From CAILZL01 sp050248275 (GTDB lineage Bacteria > Pseudomonadota > Gammaproteobacteria > Steroidobacterales > Steroidobacteraceae), in assembly GCA_050248275.1 (NCBI GenBank), contig JBFWSR010000018.1, positions 1 to 64,000 on the forward strand: DNA of 64,000 nucleotides, given 5' to 3'. The notes below the pieces were generated by a model. That model worked only from the letters and a program-made list of their open reading frames with translations, was not told the origin of the DNA and made no database searches. Made by a program: the position numbers and the translations under genes. Below are positions 26,410-35,159 of this stretch, one piece after another; positions within the stretch are counted from its first letter, which is position 1; every line of letters starts with the position of its first letter.

Positions 26410-26985
26410 TTACTTTCCAGCCGCTGTGTTGTCGGCAGTCGCCACCGCTCCTTCAACGCTGCCAGGCTCAGCCGACGGAATGGCCACAGGAATGGCGTAA
26501 TTCATGGTACGCGCCACCCCCTCAATGGTTGCCGTCAGCTGTATGTCAGCCACGAAAACGCCTGGTTCGACACCCTGCAAGTTCAACAGATGGGTGACGG
26601 ATTCGCCTGCTTTGAGATTTGCAAAAGTTGCCTTGGCACCATTGAGGATTTGCATTTTGGGATCGGTCGTGATGCTCATTTGCAGTTGGGTGGCATCCAC
26701 CAAACCAGATAGACTGAGCTTGATTGCAATCGGCTGACCAGATTCAGGGCGGGCAGCCAGCTCAAATCGTACCTCTACGGGAGGCTCGCCGGAACCGGTC
26801 GATACTGCCTTGATCATGCTGACTGTCTGAGCAGGAGCGCTCGTCGCTGCCGGTTTGGCAGGCTGTACAGGAGGCGCTACCGGGGAAGTGCCTGCCTGAT
26901 CCGAGCCGCCGCTGCAGGCCGCCAACGAACAGCATATCAGCCACAGACAAAATCCAGCCGGTTGGCAAATCGAAGTTATTTTCAT
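26410..26985 (-). CDS. Putative lipoprotein, function unknown
   Basis: A 191-aa protein. The N-terminus has a type II signal peptide with lipobox LAAC, so the mature protein should begin at Cys24 and be anchored in a membrane. A Pro/Ala-rich spacer (about 33-52) is followed by a beta-rich domain of about 110 residues containing LKAGESVTHLLNLQG, which resembles an Ig-like or bacterial-surface fold only loosely. It starts 21 bp after srkA on the same strand, so cotranscription is likely. I do not recognise the family. Confidence 0.7.
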   Translation of the reverse strand: MKITSICQPAGFCLWLICCSLAACSGGSDQAGTSPVAPPVQPAKPAATSAPAQTVSMIKAVSTGSGEPPVEVRFELAARPESGQPIAIKLSLSGLVDATQLQMSITTDPKMQILNGAKATFANLKAGESVTHLLNLQGVEPGVFVADIQLTATIEGVARTMNYAIPVAIPSAEPGSVEGAVATADNTAAGK

Positions 26986-27006
26986 TTGAGTGATGCTCTT
27001 AATTGC

Positions 27007-28002
27007 TCAGTCCCACAAGGCCAGCACGGGTTCGTCCAAGGCCGCCAATTGTTCGCGCAGATCCAGCACATGGCGCTCCCAGAATCTGGTTTCTTCAAAC
27101 CAGGGAAAGGCCTTGGGAAAGGCGGGATCTTCCCAACGGCGCGCCAGCCAGGCGGCGTAATTCATCTGGCGCAGGGTACGCAATGTTTCGATCAAGGCAA
27201 GCTCGCGATAATCAAAATCGGCAAACAGGCTGTAACCCTGCAGCAAATCACGCAACTGCGAGGTTTGTTCCGCACGGCTGCCGGAAATCAACATCCATAG
27301 ATCCTGGATAGCGGGTCCCGTCATACAATCATCCAGATCTACAAAATGGGGGCCCTGTCCCTCCACCCAGAGTACATTGCCCAAGTGACAGTCACCGTGC
27401 AAACGCAGTTGGGTCACGTCATTTACAGCTTGCCACTGGTCCTGCATCCGCTCAATCAGCTCCTTGGTGATGGAGGTATAGGCAACCTGCAAATGATCAG
27501 GTATCCATTCATTTTTCAACAGATAGGTCCGCGATTCCGTGGCCCATCGGCCAATCTCCAAGTATTGTCGATGGTGAAACCGGCCACGACGCCCAACCGC
27601 ATGGAGGCGCCCCAGAAAACGCCCCAGCCATTGCCAGTCGTCGCCGCTCACCAGTTCTGGCCATCGGCCTCCCTGACGTGGGTAAATCGCAAACAGGAAT
27701 CCCTCTCGCTCGAATAGCGTTTGCGACTCAATGCTCAAAGGTGCAACCACGGGTATGTCCGCCTGAGCCAGTTCCTGCGCAAAGGCGTGTTCCTCCAAAA
27801 TGGCGGCATGACTCCAGCGACCTGGGCGATAAAACTTAGCCACCATGGGTGTACCACCCTCAATGCCTACTTGATAGACGCGATTTTCGTAGCTGTTCAG
27901 AGCCAATAATCGGCCATCAGTCAGAACCCCCAATGATTCGGTCGCCGACATGATGAATTCCGGCGTCAATCGATCAAATGGATGAGTACCGGTAGACTTC
28001 AT
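27007..28002 (-). CDS. srkA: Stress-response kinase SrkA (YihE/RdoA family)
   Basis: A 331-aa aminoglycoside-phosphotransferase-fold kinase. It shows NSYENRVYQVG and VAKFYRPGRWS (nucleotide Lys), the catalytic loop RLHGDCHLGNVLW and the metal Asp in FVDLDDCMTGP, with the conserved RQMNYAAWLARRW near the end. SrkA is a Ser/Thr kinase that protects against oxidative and envelope stress in E. coli, where it sits with dsbA. Here it precedes a lipoprotein gene, which also hints at an envelope role. Length is normal. Confidence 0.92.
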   Translation of the reverse strand: MKSTGTHPFDRLTPEFIMSATESLGVLTDGRLLALNSYENRVYQVGIEGGTPMVAKFYRPGRWSHAAILEEHAFAQELAQADIPVVAPLSIESQTLFEREGFLFAIYPRQGGRWPELVSGDDWQWLGRFLGRLHAVGRRGRFHHRQYLEIGRWATESRTYLLKNEWIPDHLQVAYTSITKELIERMQDQWQAVNDVTQLRLHGDCHLGNVLWVEGQGPHFVDLDDCMTGPAIQDLWMLISGSRAEQTSQLRDLLQGYSLFADFDYRELALIETLRTLRQMNYAAWLARRWEDPAFPKAFPWFEETRFWERHVLDLREQLAALDEPVLALWD

Positions 28003-28181
28003 GTGTGAACCATAAACCTCGAATGTGGAATAGCACTATATCCGTGCTTTAAGGATGGCATTGTGCTCATCATGGATTTGGGAGCCAGTTCAATGATAAA
28101 GGGAATGCACCCTTGTCATTATTGTTTAATGATTAAATACCCTTCGACCCAAACGTTGCAGGCCTGAACAAGGAATATTTC

Positions 28182-29177
28182 ATGACAATTTTGGTGACTG
28201 GCGGCGCAGGCTATATCGGCAGCCATGTGGTGCGTCAACTGGGTGAACACGGTGAGTCCGTAGTCGTTCTGGATAATCTCAGCACTGGTTATCGCAGCGC
28301 TGTACTGCATGGTCAGTTGGTGATTGGCGATACCAGCGACCGTGAACTGGTCATGCGCGTTCTCAAGGAATATCAAGTCGATACGGTGATGCATTTTGCT
28401 GCACACACCATTGTTCCCGAATCAGTGGCCGACCCCCTGAAGTATTACGGCAACAATACCTGTGCCACCCGTAACCTTTTGCAATGCTGCCGCGATGCAG
28501 ACATCAAACACTTTGTGTTTTCCTCCACGGCAGCGGTATATGGCCTGCCGGAAAGTGGCGTAGCCAGTGAAGATTCACTCACGACTCCCATCAATCCTTA
28601 CGGTTATTCCAAACTGATGACCGAAATCATGTTGCGTGATCTGTGCGCGGTCACGCCATTGCGCCATGTAATCCTCCGCTATTTCAACGTGGGCGGCAGC
28701 GATCCTGGCGGTCGCATCGGTCACTCTGCACCCAACGCGACGCTGCTGACCAAAGTGGCCTGTCAGCATGCTGTTGGCGTGCGTCCGAAAATATTTGTTT
28801 TCGGCACTGACTATCCCACGGCCGATGGCACCGGCATCCGCGACTACATTCATGTAGAGGATCTGGCATCAGCTCACCTGGATGCACTGCGCTACCTGCG
28901 TGCTGATGGAGCTTCGACCACGCTGAATGTCGGCTATGGACGCGGCTTCAGTGTCCGCGAAGTATTGTCGACTGTAGCCAAAGTAAGCGGCCGTGAACTC
29001 ACCATCGTCGAAGAGGCGCGTCGCGCAGGCGATCCTGCTGCGCTGGTCGCCAGAGCCGACAAGGTCCGCCAAGTATTGGGCTGGCGACCCAAGTTCGACA
29101 ATCTGGAAGTGATTGCCAAATCGCAGCTGGCATGGGAACACCACTTGCTGTCACACCCTCAACTTCTGGAGAATTAG
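28182..29177 (+). CDS. galE: UDP-glucose 4-epimerase GalE
   Basis: A 331-aa short-chain dehydrogenase-type epimerase. The NAD motif is GGAGYIGSHVVRQL, the catalytic Ser/Thr lies in FSSTAAVYG and the YxxxK pair in YGYSKLM; the RYFNVGGSDPGGRIG and GTDYPTADGTGIRDYIHVEDL motifs are family-diagnostic. It interconverts UDP-glucose and UDP-galactose for surface polysaccharide. The ATG at 28182 follows AAGGA by about 7 bp. No other polysaccharide gene is adjacent. Confidence 0.94.
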   Translation: MTILVTGGAGYIGSHVVRQLGEHGESVVVLDNLSTGYRSAVLHGQLVIGDTSDRELVMRVLKEYQVDTVMHFAAHTIVPESVADPLKYYGNNTCATRNLLQCCRDADIKHFVFSSTAAVYGLPESGVASEDSLTTPINPYGYSKLMTEIMLRDLCAVTPLRHVILRYFNVGGSDPGGRIGHSAPNATLLTKVACQHAVGVRPKIFVFGTDYPTADGTGIRDYIHVEDLASAHLDALRYLRADGASTTLNVGYGRGFSVREVLSTVAKVSGRELTIVEEARRAGDPAALVARADKVRQVLGWRPKFDNLEVIAKSQLAWEHHLLSHPQLLEN

Positions 29178-29255
29178 CCACAATCATTAGCCAAGAGACG
29201 GATTTCGCGCTCGATGGTGTGTCCTTGCTGACTCGCTGGCTTACAATGCGAAGTT

Positions 29256-30713
29256 ATGCACCTATGGCGCCCACGCTCCCTGACTGATTTGATGTTCATC
29301 GGCTTTGCGCTGGTCGCTGTGCCATTGCTGTTCGCCGTCATCGTTTCCGCCACCAAAGTGCGTGGCTTGGCCGATGAAAGCGCGGCCCTGGTACGCAGTG
29401 GTGTTGAATCGACGCACTATACGCAACAGCTTTTTCAGCATATCTCCAGCATGGAGCGTAATGCGCGGCTGTTTCAGCTGTTGAAAGATGTATCGTTTCT
29501 GGAGGTGTACGACACCGCCCGTCAACGCTTTCTGACGACGCTGGACAGCGTCGCCCAGAGTGCTGGTGCCACCAGTACGCTGAATGCGCAGATTGGTGCC
29601 CTCAAGGCAGCCGATGCCGAGTTGTATCAGCAACTACAACAACTCAAGGAAAATCAGGAGGCAGCGCAGGCTGCCAAGCTGAATGATGCTTTTGTATCGC
29701 TGTCGGATGCGACATCGGCGCTTTCCGACCAAACCAGCCGGCAGATTGAAGCCGGGCTCTCCCATATTCAAAACTCCACTACCGAAACGCAGAACTATCT
29801 GCTGTGGCAGTCTGCTGGAGTGATCTTGATCACAGCGATTCTGGTGGGCATGTTCACATTCCTGATCATGCGTCCCATCCGGCAGATCGACGAAGCCATC
29901 AACCAACTGGGTCAGGGAACGTTTTCTAAAACCATTGCTGTGCGTGGTCCATCGGATTTGCGCAAACTGGGTCAGCAATTGGAATGGCTGCGAACGCGTC
30001 TGCTGGAGATTGCCCAGGAACGCAATCGCTTTCTGCGGCACATGTCCCATGAACTCAAAACCCCCCTGGCGGGCGTTCGCGAGGGTACCGAGCTGCTACT
30101 GGATGGCGCGGTCGGAGAGCTCACCAGCGGCCAGCGCGAAGTGGGCGAAATCCTGCGGGACAACAGTATCCGATTGCAGCAATTGATTGAAAACCTGCTG
30201 TCATTCAGTGCCTGGCAGACCCGGCACACAGGACTCGAGGTGACGCAATTCCGTTTGCGTCCCTTGATCAAATCGGCGCTGGAAACCCATCAATTGACCC
30301 TGCTGGCGCAACGCATGCGCCTGGAGCTTAAAGTCGATGACATCGAATTGCATGCCGATCGCGCCAAACTCAAATTGATTCTCGACAATCTGCTCTCCAA
30401 TGCATTGAAATACAGCCCTCGTGGCGGCACGATTTTCGTGCATGCGCACAATGAGCTAGAACAACTGGTGCTGGACATCGCCGATACCGGTCCAGGCATT
30501 GCGCCAACCGAACGGGCGGCCGTCTTCGAAGCCTTCTACTCGGGACGCGCACCCGTTTCCGGCCATCTCAAAGGCACAGGTATCGGTTTGTCCGTAGTCT
30601 CTGAATTCGTACAGGCTCATGGCGGTACAATTGAAATCATGGATGGTCACTTCCCTGGCGCGCATTTCCGCGTACGCATGCCACTTAAACCCCGTGAGGT
30701 ACCTGCCGCATGA
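29256..30713 (+). CDS. glrK: Sensor histidine kinase GlrK/QseE-like
   Basis: A 485-aa kinase. Transmembrane helix 1 (about 10-32) and helix 2 (about 185-210) enclose a helical periplasmic domain of about 150 residues. A HAMP domain follows (RPIRQIDEAINQLGQG), then HisKA with the phospho-acceptor His in RHMSHELKTPLAG and an ATPase domain with LLSNALKYSP, DTGPGI and GTGIGLSVVSEF. It forms a set with the lipoprotein at 30710 (ATGA overlap) and the regulator at 31290, the same order as glrK-qseG-glrR in enterics. Signal unknown; envelope stress is inferred. Confidence 0.91.
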   Translation: MHLWRPRSLTDLMFIGFALVAVPLLFAVIVSATKVRGLADESAALVRSGVESTHYTQQLFQHISSMERNARLFQLLKDVSFLEVYDTARQRFLTTLDSVAQSAGATSTLNAQIGALKAADAELYQQLQQLKENQEAAQAAKLNDAFVSLSDATSALSDQTSRQIEAGLSHIQNSTTETQNYLLWQSAGVILITAILVGMFTFLIMRPIRQIDEAINQLGQGTFSKTIAVRGPSDLRKLGQQLEWLRTRLLEIAQERNRFLRHMSHELKTPLAGVREGTELLLDGAVGELTSGQREVGEILRDNSIRLQQLIENLLSFSAWQTRHTGLEVTQFRLRPLIKSALETHQLTLLAQRMRLELKVDDIELHADRAKLKLILDNLLSNALKYSPRGGTIFVHAHNELEQLVLDIADTGPGIAPTERAAVFEAFYSGRAPVSGHLKGTGIGLSVVSEFVQAHGGTIEIMDGHFPGAHFRVRMPLKPREVPAA

Positions 30714-31378
30714 AATTACGGTTACTTCACTTGACTCATTGGCTGCTTATTTGTGCCTGCATGAGCGGCTGCGAACCACTGCTTCCCACCACCAAACCGG
30801 CACCTGCGACATCTGTCCTCATACAGCCTAATTCGACTGTGGATGACTATATCGACATGCTGGCTGCGCTATCCGGCACAGACCGCGCTCGCCAAAGCGA
30901 TGTTTTCTATGAAGCTGAAAAAAACCAGGCATTGGCTCCCACCACGCTGAACGTGCTGCGTTATGCCATGGCGCTGGCTTTGCCAGGTCACCCGAATTCA
31001 GATCCGGTAAAGGGAAAAAAATTGCTGGAACAATCGCTGGCCACCCCGGAAAGAATCAGCGCCAGTGAACGCGCATTGGTCACCACCATGCTGAACATCG
31101 CCGATCAATGGTTGAAAGTGCAGGCAGAAATGCGTCGGCTGGCTGCGACAGTCGACGATAGAACGCGTGCGCAATCAAACTCTGAACGTCGATTCCAAGC
31201 GCAAACCGATGAATTGAATAGGTTACGCAAGGCTCTCGACGAGGCCCAGCAAAAGCTGGATGCGATCCGCGATATAGAGAAATCAATCAGTGAACGCAGC
31301 ACTTCGCCCACTGGGACTCGTGACTCCGGTAACCGTGACAGCACAAACCAAACGCAAACCCCGCCTCTTGGTCGTTGA
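30710..31378 (+). CDS. QseG-like lipoprotein between glrK and glrR
   Basis: A 222-aa protein. The N-terminal signal ends in a lipobox-like CMSGC. The C-terminal half (about 125-200) is a predicted coiled coil (QTDELNRLRKALDEAQQKL), ending in a Ser/Thr-rich tail. Position and shape match QseG, the outer-membrane lipoprotein that in enterics touches the QseE/GlrK sensor; sequence similarity beyond this is weak to my eye. Its ATG overlaps the glrK stop and its last 89 bp overlap the glrR frame if glrR uses its earliest start. Confidence 0.75.
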   Translation: MKLRLLHLTHWLLICACMSGCEPLLPTTKPAPATSVLIQPNSTVDDYIDMLAALSGTDRARQSDVFYEAEKNQALAPTTLNVLRYAMALALPGHPNSDPVKGKKLLEQSLATPERISASERALVTTMLNIADQWLKVQAEMRRLAATVDDRTRAQSNSERRFQAQTDELNRLRKALDEAQQKLDAIRDIEKSISERSTSPTGTRDSGNRDSTNQTQTPPLGR

Positions 31379-32684
31379 TGACGATCCCGGGCTATTACGC
31401 CTGCTGACCATTCGTCTGCGTGCCGAAAATTACGATGTGGAAGCCGCCGAAAATGGTCTGGCTGCCTTGGCTGCCTTGGCGCGCGTACGTCCCGATCTGG
31501 TGATCACCGATCTGCGCATGGATCAAATGGATGGTATTGGCCTGCTCAAGGAAGTGCAAAGTCGTGCGCCCGGTCTGCGCGTCATCATCCTGACCGCTCA
31601 TGGCACGATTCCCGATGCCGTGCAGGCAACACAGAGCGGCGCATTCGCGTTCCTGACCAAGCCGGTTGATAAACAGGAACTCCTTGATCAGGTACAGAAG
31701 GCACTGAAAGTTTCTGGCTTCGCCGACAGCGCGGAGGAATGGCGTGCAGAAATCATCACACGCAGCTCGATCATGGAAGAAAAGCTGTCGCAGGCACATA
31801 TGGTCGCCGGCACTGATGCGCGTGTCATGATTACGGGTGAAAGCGGCAGCGGCAAGGAGTTGCTGGCGCGTGCCATTCACAAAGCCAGCGCCCGTCGTAG
31901 CAAGCCCTTTGCAGTAGTCAACTGCAGCGCCATGGCTGAAAACCTGCTCGAAAGCGAATTGTTTGGTCATGTCAAAGACGCATTCCCTGGGGCGGCACAG
32001 GACCAAACTGGTCTGTTCCAGACAGCAGATGGCGGTACGATCCTGCTGGATGAAGTGGGAGACATGCCGATGCGCTTGCAGGTGAAGCTGCTGCGTGTGC
32101 TGCAGGAAGCCCAGATAAGGCCGGTAGGCAGTACCGAAGCCATTCCAGTCAATGTCCGCCTGATCTCATCTACCAATCGCGACCTCAAGCAACTCATCAT
32201 GGGCGGCCAGTTTCGCGAAGACCTTTTTTATCGCCTCAACGTAGTCAACATTGATGTACCCTCGCTGGCACGACGACGCGAAGATATTCCGCTGCTGGTC
32301 ACACATTTTCTGGATCGCATTGCCAAGGAAACTGATCACCAGCGCTTCATCTATGCCCCCGAAGCCGTTGAATTGCTGGTCAGTGCCGACTGGCCGGGCA
32401 ATGTGCGCCAACTGGAAAACGTAGTACGACAGAATGTCGCCCTGGCCAACAGCCCCATCATCAGTGCCGAACTGGTGCAAACCGCACTGGGCGTAGGACC
32501 GGCACGTCTGCCGTCATTTGATGAGGCGCGCGATGAGTTTACGCGCAACTACCTGTCACAGATTCTGCAAATTACCGGCGGCAACGTCAGTCAGGCTGCA
32601 CGTTTGGCCAAACGCAATCGCACTGATTTCTACAAACTATTGTCGCGCCACTCCTTGACGCCTGACGAGTTCAAGCAACGCTGA
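31290..32684 (+). CDS. glrR: Sigma-54-type response regulator GlrR with altered GAFTGA loop
   Basis: A 464-aa NtrC-family regulator: receiver domain (about 25-140, phospho-acceptor Asp74 in VITDLRMD), AAA+ domain (about 165-390, Walker A GESGSGKE, Walker B TILLDEVGDMP), and a Fis-type HTH (GGNVSQAARLAKRNRTDFYKLL). Sequence from VVDDDPGLLRLL onward follows GlrR closely. Oddly, the sigma-54 contact loop GAFTGA reads DAFPGA at residues 230-235 (31977-31994), replacing the normally essential Thr. The start is uncertain: GTG 31290, or GTGs near 31317 and 31335 that reduce the overlap with the lipoprotein gene. Confidence 0.9.
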   Translation: MNAALRPLGLVTPVTVTAQTKRKPRLLVVDDDPGLLRLLTIRLRAENYDVEAAENGLAALAALARVRPDLVITDLRMDQMDGIGLLKEVQSRAPGLRVIILTAHGTIPDAVQATQSGAFAFLTKPVDKQELLDQVQKALKVSGFADSAEEWRAEIITRSSIMEEKLSQAHMVAGTDARVMITGESGSGKELLARAIHKASARRSKPFAVVNCSAMAENLLESELFGHVKDAFPGAAQDQTGLFQTADGGTILLDEVGDMPMRLQVKLLRVLQEAQIRPVGSTEAIPVNVRLISSTNRDLKQLIMGGQFREDLFYRLNVVNIDVPSLARRREDIPLLVTHFLDRIAKETDHQRFIYAPEAVELLVSADWPGNVRQLENVVRQNVALANSPIISAELVQTALGVGPARLPSFDEARDEFTRNYLSQILQITGGNVSQAARLAKRNRTDFYKLLSRHSLTPDEFKQR

Positions 32685-32707
32685 GATTAGGGATGGCAAA
32701 CAGCAAG

Positions 32708-32736
32708 GCCTGCCAATAATGGCAGGCGTTTTTATT
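32708..32736 (+). terminator. Terminator of glrR
   Basis: An 8-bp stem GCCTGCCA / TGGCAGGC with an ATAA loop is followed by GTTTTTATT. It lies between the convergent glrR and ffh genes and mainly serves glrR, as the T-tract is on that side. Confidence 0.9.
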
Positions 32737-32748
32737 GGAGCAGGAGCT

Positions 32749-34104
32749 TCAGCCAAAAGGTTTGGGCATGCGACCCGCAAAGGCTCTCATCAGCTTGTTC
32801 ATCCCACCCTTGGACATGGCCTTCATCATTTTCTGCATTTCCAGAAAGCTCTTCAGCAAGCGGTTGATCTCTGATACCTGCACACCGGAGCCAGCCGCAA
32901 TGCGGCGCTTGCGTGAAGCATCCAGCAATTTTGGGTAACGCCGTTCCTTGGGCGTCATCGAGCGAATGATCGCCATCTGCCTGCGGATTTCCCGATCATT
33001 CGGCATCTGTCCCTGTGCGGCTTTATTGGCGATCTTGGCTGGCAACTTATCCATCAAGGATGACAATCCGCCCATCTTTTCCAGCTGCTGCAATTGATCA
33101 TGCAGGTCGTTGAAATCGAAATCCTTGCCTTTCTGCAGTTTCTCGGCCAGTTTCTCGGCCTGCTGGCGATCAACCTGACGAGTGACATCCTCCACCAATG
33201 ACAGCACATCACCCATGCCGAGAATGCGCGAGGCAATGCGCTCGGGATGAAACACTTCCAGCGCATCCGTTTTTTCACCTACACCGATAAACAGAATGGG
33301 CTTGCCGGTTACCTGCCGCACCGACAATGCAGCGCCGCCACGTGCATCCCCATCGGCCTTGGTCAGAATGATGCCGGTCAGATCCAGCGCAGCACCGAAT
33401 GCCCTGGCGGCATTGACCGCATCCTGACCCGCCATGCTGTCAACGACAAACAGCGTTTCCAATGGCGATAGCACGGCAGCAATCTGCTGAGCTTCGGTCA
33501 TCATTTCAGCATCAACATGCAATCGACCGGCAGTATCGACGATCAATACGTCATAGAGAGAGCGACGCGCTTCTTCCAGGGCTTCCGTCGCCAATTTCAC
33601 CGGCGATTGGCTGGGATCGGACGGTTTGTAGCCCACCTCCAATTGGGCAGCCAGACGCTCCAATTGCAAGATCGCTGCGGGCCGATAGACGTCAGTACTG
33701 GTCAACAGCACCTTCTTGCGTTCGTTATCCTTCAACCATTTGGCCAATTTGCCAGCGGTGGTGGTTTTGCCAGCGCCCTGCAAGCCAGCAAGTAAAATGA
33801 CCACGGGCGGCTGAGCACGCAAGTTGACAGGACGCACACCTTCACCCAGCACCTTGACCAGTTCCTGGTGAATGGTCTTCACCAGAATCTGGCCAGGCGT
33901 GAAGGCCTTGTCGAATTCAGCACCGATGAGCCGCGCCTTGATGGACTCGATCAACGACTTGACCACCGGCAAGGCCACGTCGGCCTCCAGCAGCGCCATG
34001 CGGACCTGACGCAGCGTATCCGCGATGTTGTCCTCGGTCAGGCGTCCCTTGCCACGCAATCCATCCACCACGCCCTGCAGGCGCTCGGTCAATTTGTCAA
34101 ACAC
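32749..34104 (-). CDS. ffh: Signal recognition particle protein Ffh
   Basis: A 451-aa SRP54-type GTPase: N domain, G domain with GLQGAGKTTTAGKLA, DTAGRLHVD, TKADGDARGG, and the methionine-rich M domain (about 300-451, for example EMQKMMKAMSKGGMNKLMR) that binds signal peptides and SRP RNA. With the SRP RNA at 57431-57545 it targets nascent inner-membrane proteins to FtsY. Divergent from ypjD, as in enterics. Confidence 0.97.
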   Translation of the reverse strand: MFDKLTERLQGVVDGLRGKGRLTEDNIADTLRQVRMALLEADVALPVVKSLIESIKARLIGAEFDKAFTPGQILVKTIHQELVKVLGEGVRPVNLRAQPPVVILLAGLQGAGKTTTAGKLAKWLKDNERKKVLLTSTDVYRPAAILQLERLAAQLEVGYKPSDPSQSPVKLATEALEEARRSLYDVLIVDTAGRLHVDAEMMTEAQQIAAVLSPLETLFVVDSMAGQDAVNAARAFGAALDLTGIILTKADGDARGGAALSVRQVTGKPILFIGVGEKTDALEVFHPERIASRILGMGDVLSLVEDVTRQVDRQQAEKLAEKLQKGKDFDFNDLHDQLQQLEKMGGLSSLMDKLPAKIANKAAQGQMPNDREIRRQMAIIRSMTPKERRYPKLLDASRKRRIAAGSGVQVSEINRLLKSFLEMQKMMKAMSKGGMNKLMRAFAGRMPKPFG

Positions 34105-34257
34105 TTGCTTCGGTCTCGTTAAGGCCAGGCGATGAACTGAGCATGTTAGCCAGATAGTCGCCGGTCGTCACATATTGCTTGCTTTAAGAAACCGGCCCGG
34201 ATGTGACATCATTCGGCGGTCCTTCTTCAGTATCTGTTATCAGGCTGTGCCACCCGC

Positions 34258-35070
34258 ATGTTACCGATCGTCGTACTGATCATTTATCTCTGTGGCTGCC
34301 TCTGGCTGTTTGCGGCAGCGTGGCATCGCGAGGGAGCACGTGTTGCCCATGGCAAGTTGCTGACTGGCCTGACCATGACGAGCCTGGGTGCGCTGCTGCA
34401 TGCCTATCTGCTGTGCCGCGCCATTTTTCATCGCCCGGAACTGGCTTTAAACACTACCGATGCCGCCTCATTGGTAGGGTGGCTGGTTGCCATCATTACT
34501 CTCTGGACCATCTGGCGCAGCCCACGATTCGCCGGTATCGGCGGCGCGCTGCTATTGTGCGTAGGCATTGCAGCGGCCATCACAGATGATGGCTCAAGAG
34601 ACTTTGTCACCAGCCAGTCTGGATGGGCGTTAACCACCCATATTATCGTTGCCATTGTGGCTTACGCACTGATCGCTGTTGGCGCAGTATTTGCTGTGGC
34701 GCTCTGGGCCTTGGATCAGCGCCTGCACACGCATCAACCACTGGGCGTGATGTCGAGCCTGCCATCGGTCGAGGCATTGGAAGCGGCCATGTTCCAGACC
34801 ATCTCGGCAGGCTTTGCGCTCCTGACGCTCACCCTGTTCAGCGGCTTTATTTTTGTCCAGGATTTGATAACCCAACATCTGGTACACAAGGCTGCATTAT
34901 CGTGTCTGGCTTGGTTGATTCTGGGCACGCTGCTGCTCGGCCACTGGCGCTTGGGTTGGCGGGGTCGCACCGCTGCCCGCTGGACATTAGGCGGTTTCCT
35001 CTTGCTGGGGCTGGCTTATTTCGGCTCCAAATTTATCCTTGAAATTTTGTTAGGACGTCATTGGGGATAA
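34258..35070 (+). CDS. ypjD: CcsA-type inner-membrane protein YpjD
   Basis: A 270-aa protein with about eight transmembrane helices. It belongs to the cytochrome c assembly (CcsA/CcmF-like) superfamily: TM segments end in HIIVAIVAYALIAVGAVFAV and FSGFIFVQDL, with conserved histidines in membrane regions. True haem-delivery motifs are incomplete, so a cytochrome role is unproven. The ffh/ypjD/CNNM arrangement is the same as in E. coli. Confidence 0.85.
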   Translation: MLPIVVLIIYLCGCLWLFAAAWHREGARVAHGKLLTGLTMTSLGALLHAYLLCRAIFHRPELALNTTDAASLVGWLVAIITLWTIWRSPRFAGIGGALLLCVGIAAAITDDGSRDFVTSQSGWALTTHIIVAIVAYALIAVGAVFAVALWALDQRLHTHQPLGVMSSLPSVEALEAAMFQTISAGFALLTLTLFSGFIFVQDLITQHLVHKAALSCLAWLILGTLLLGHWRLGWRGRTAARWTLGGFLLLGLAYFGSKFILEILLGRHWG

Positions 35071-35159
35071 TTGATTTTAAAACAAATTCGATTGCCCTTG
35101 CCTGCATCTAGCCGCGAATGCGACCATAGGCCTCCTGCAAACAACATGGGCTGGGCCCG

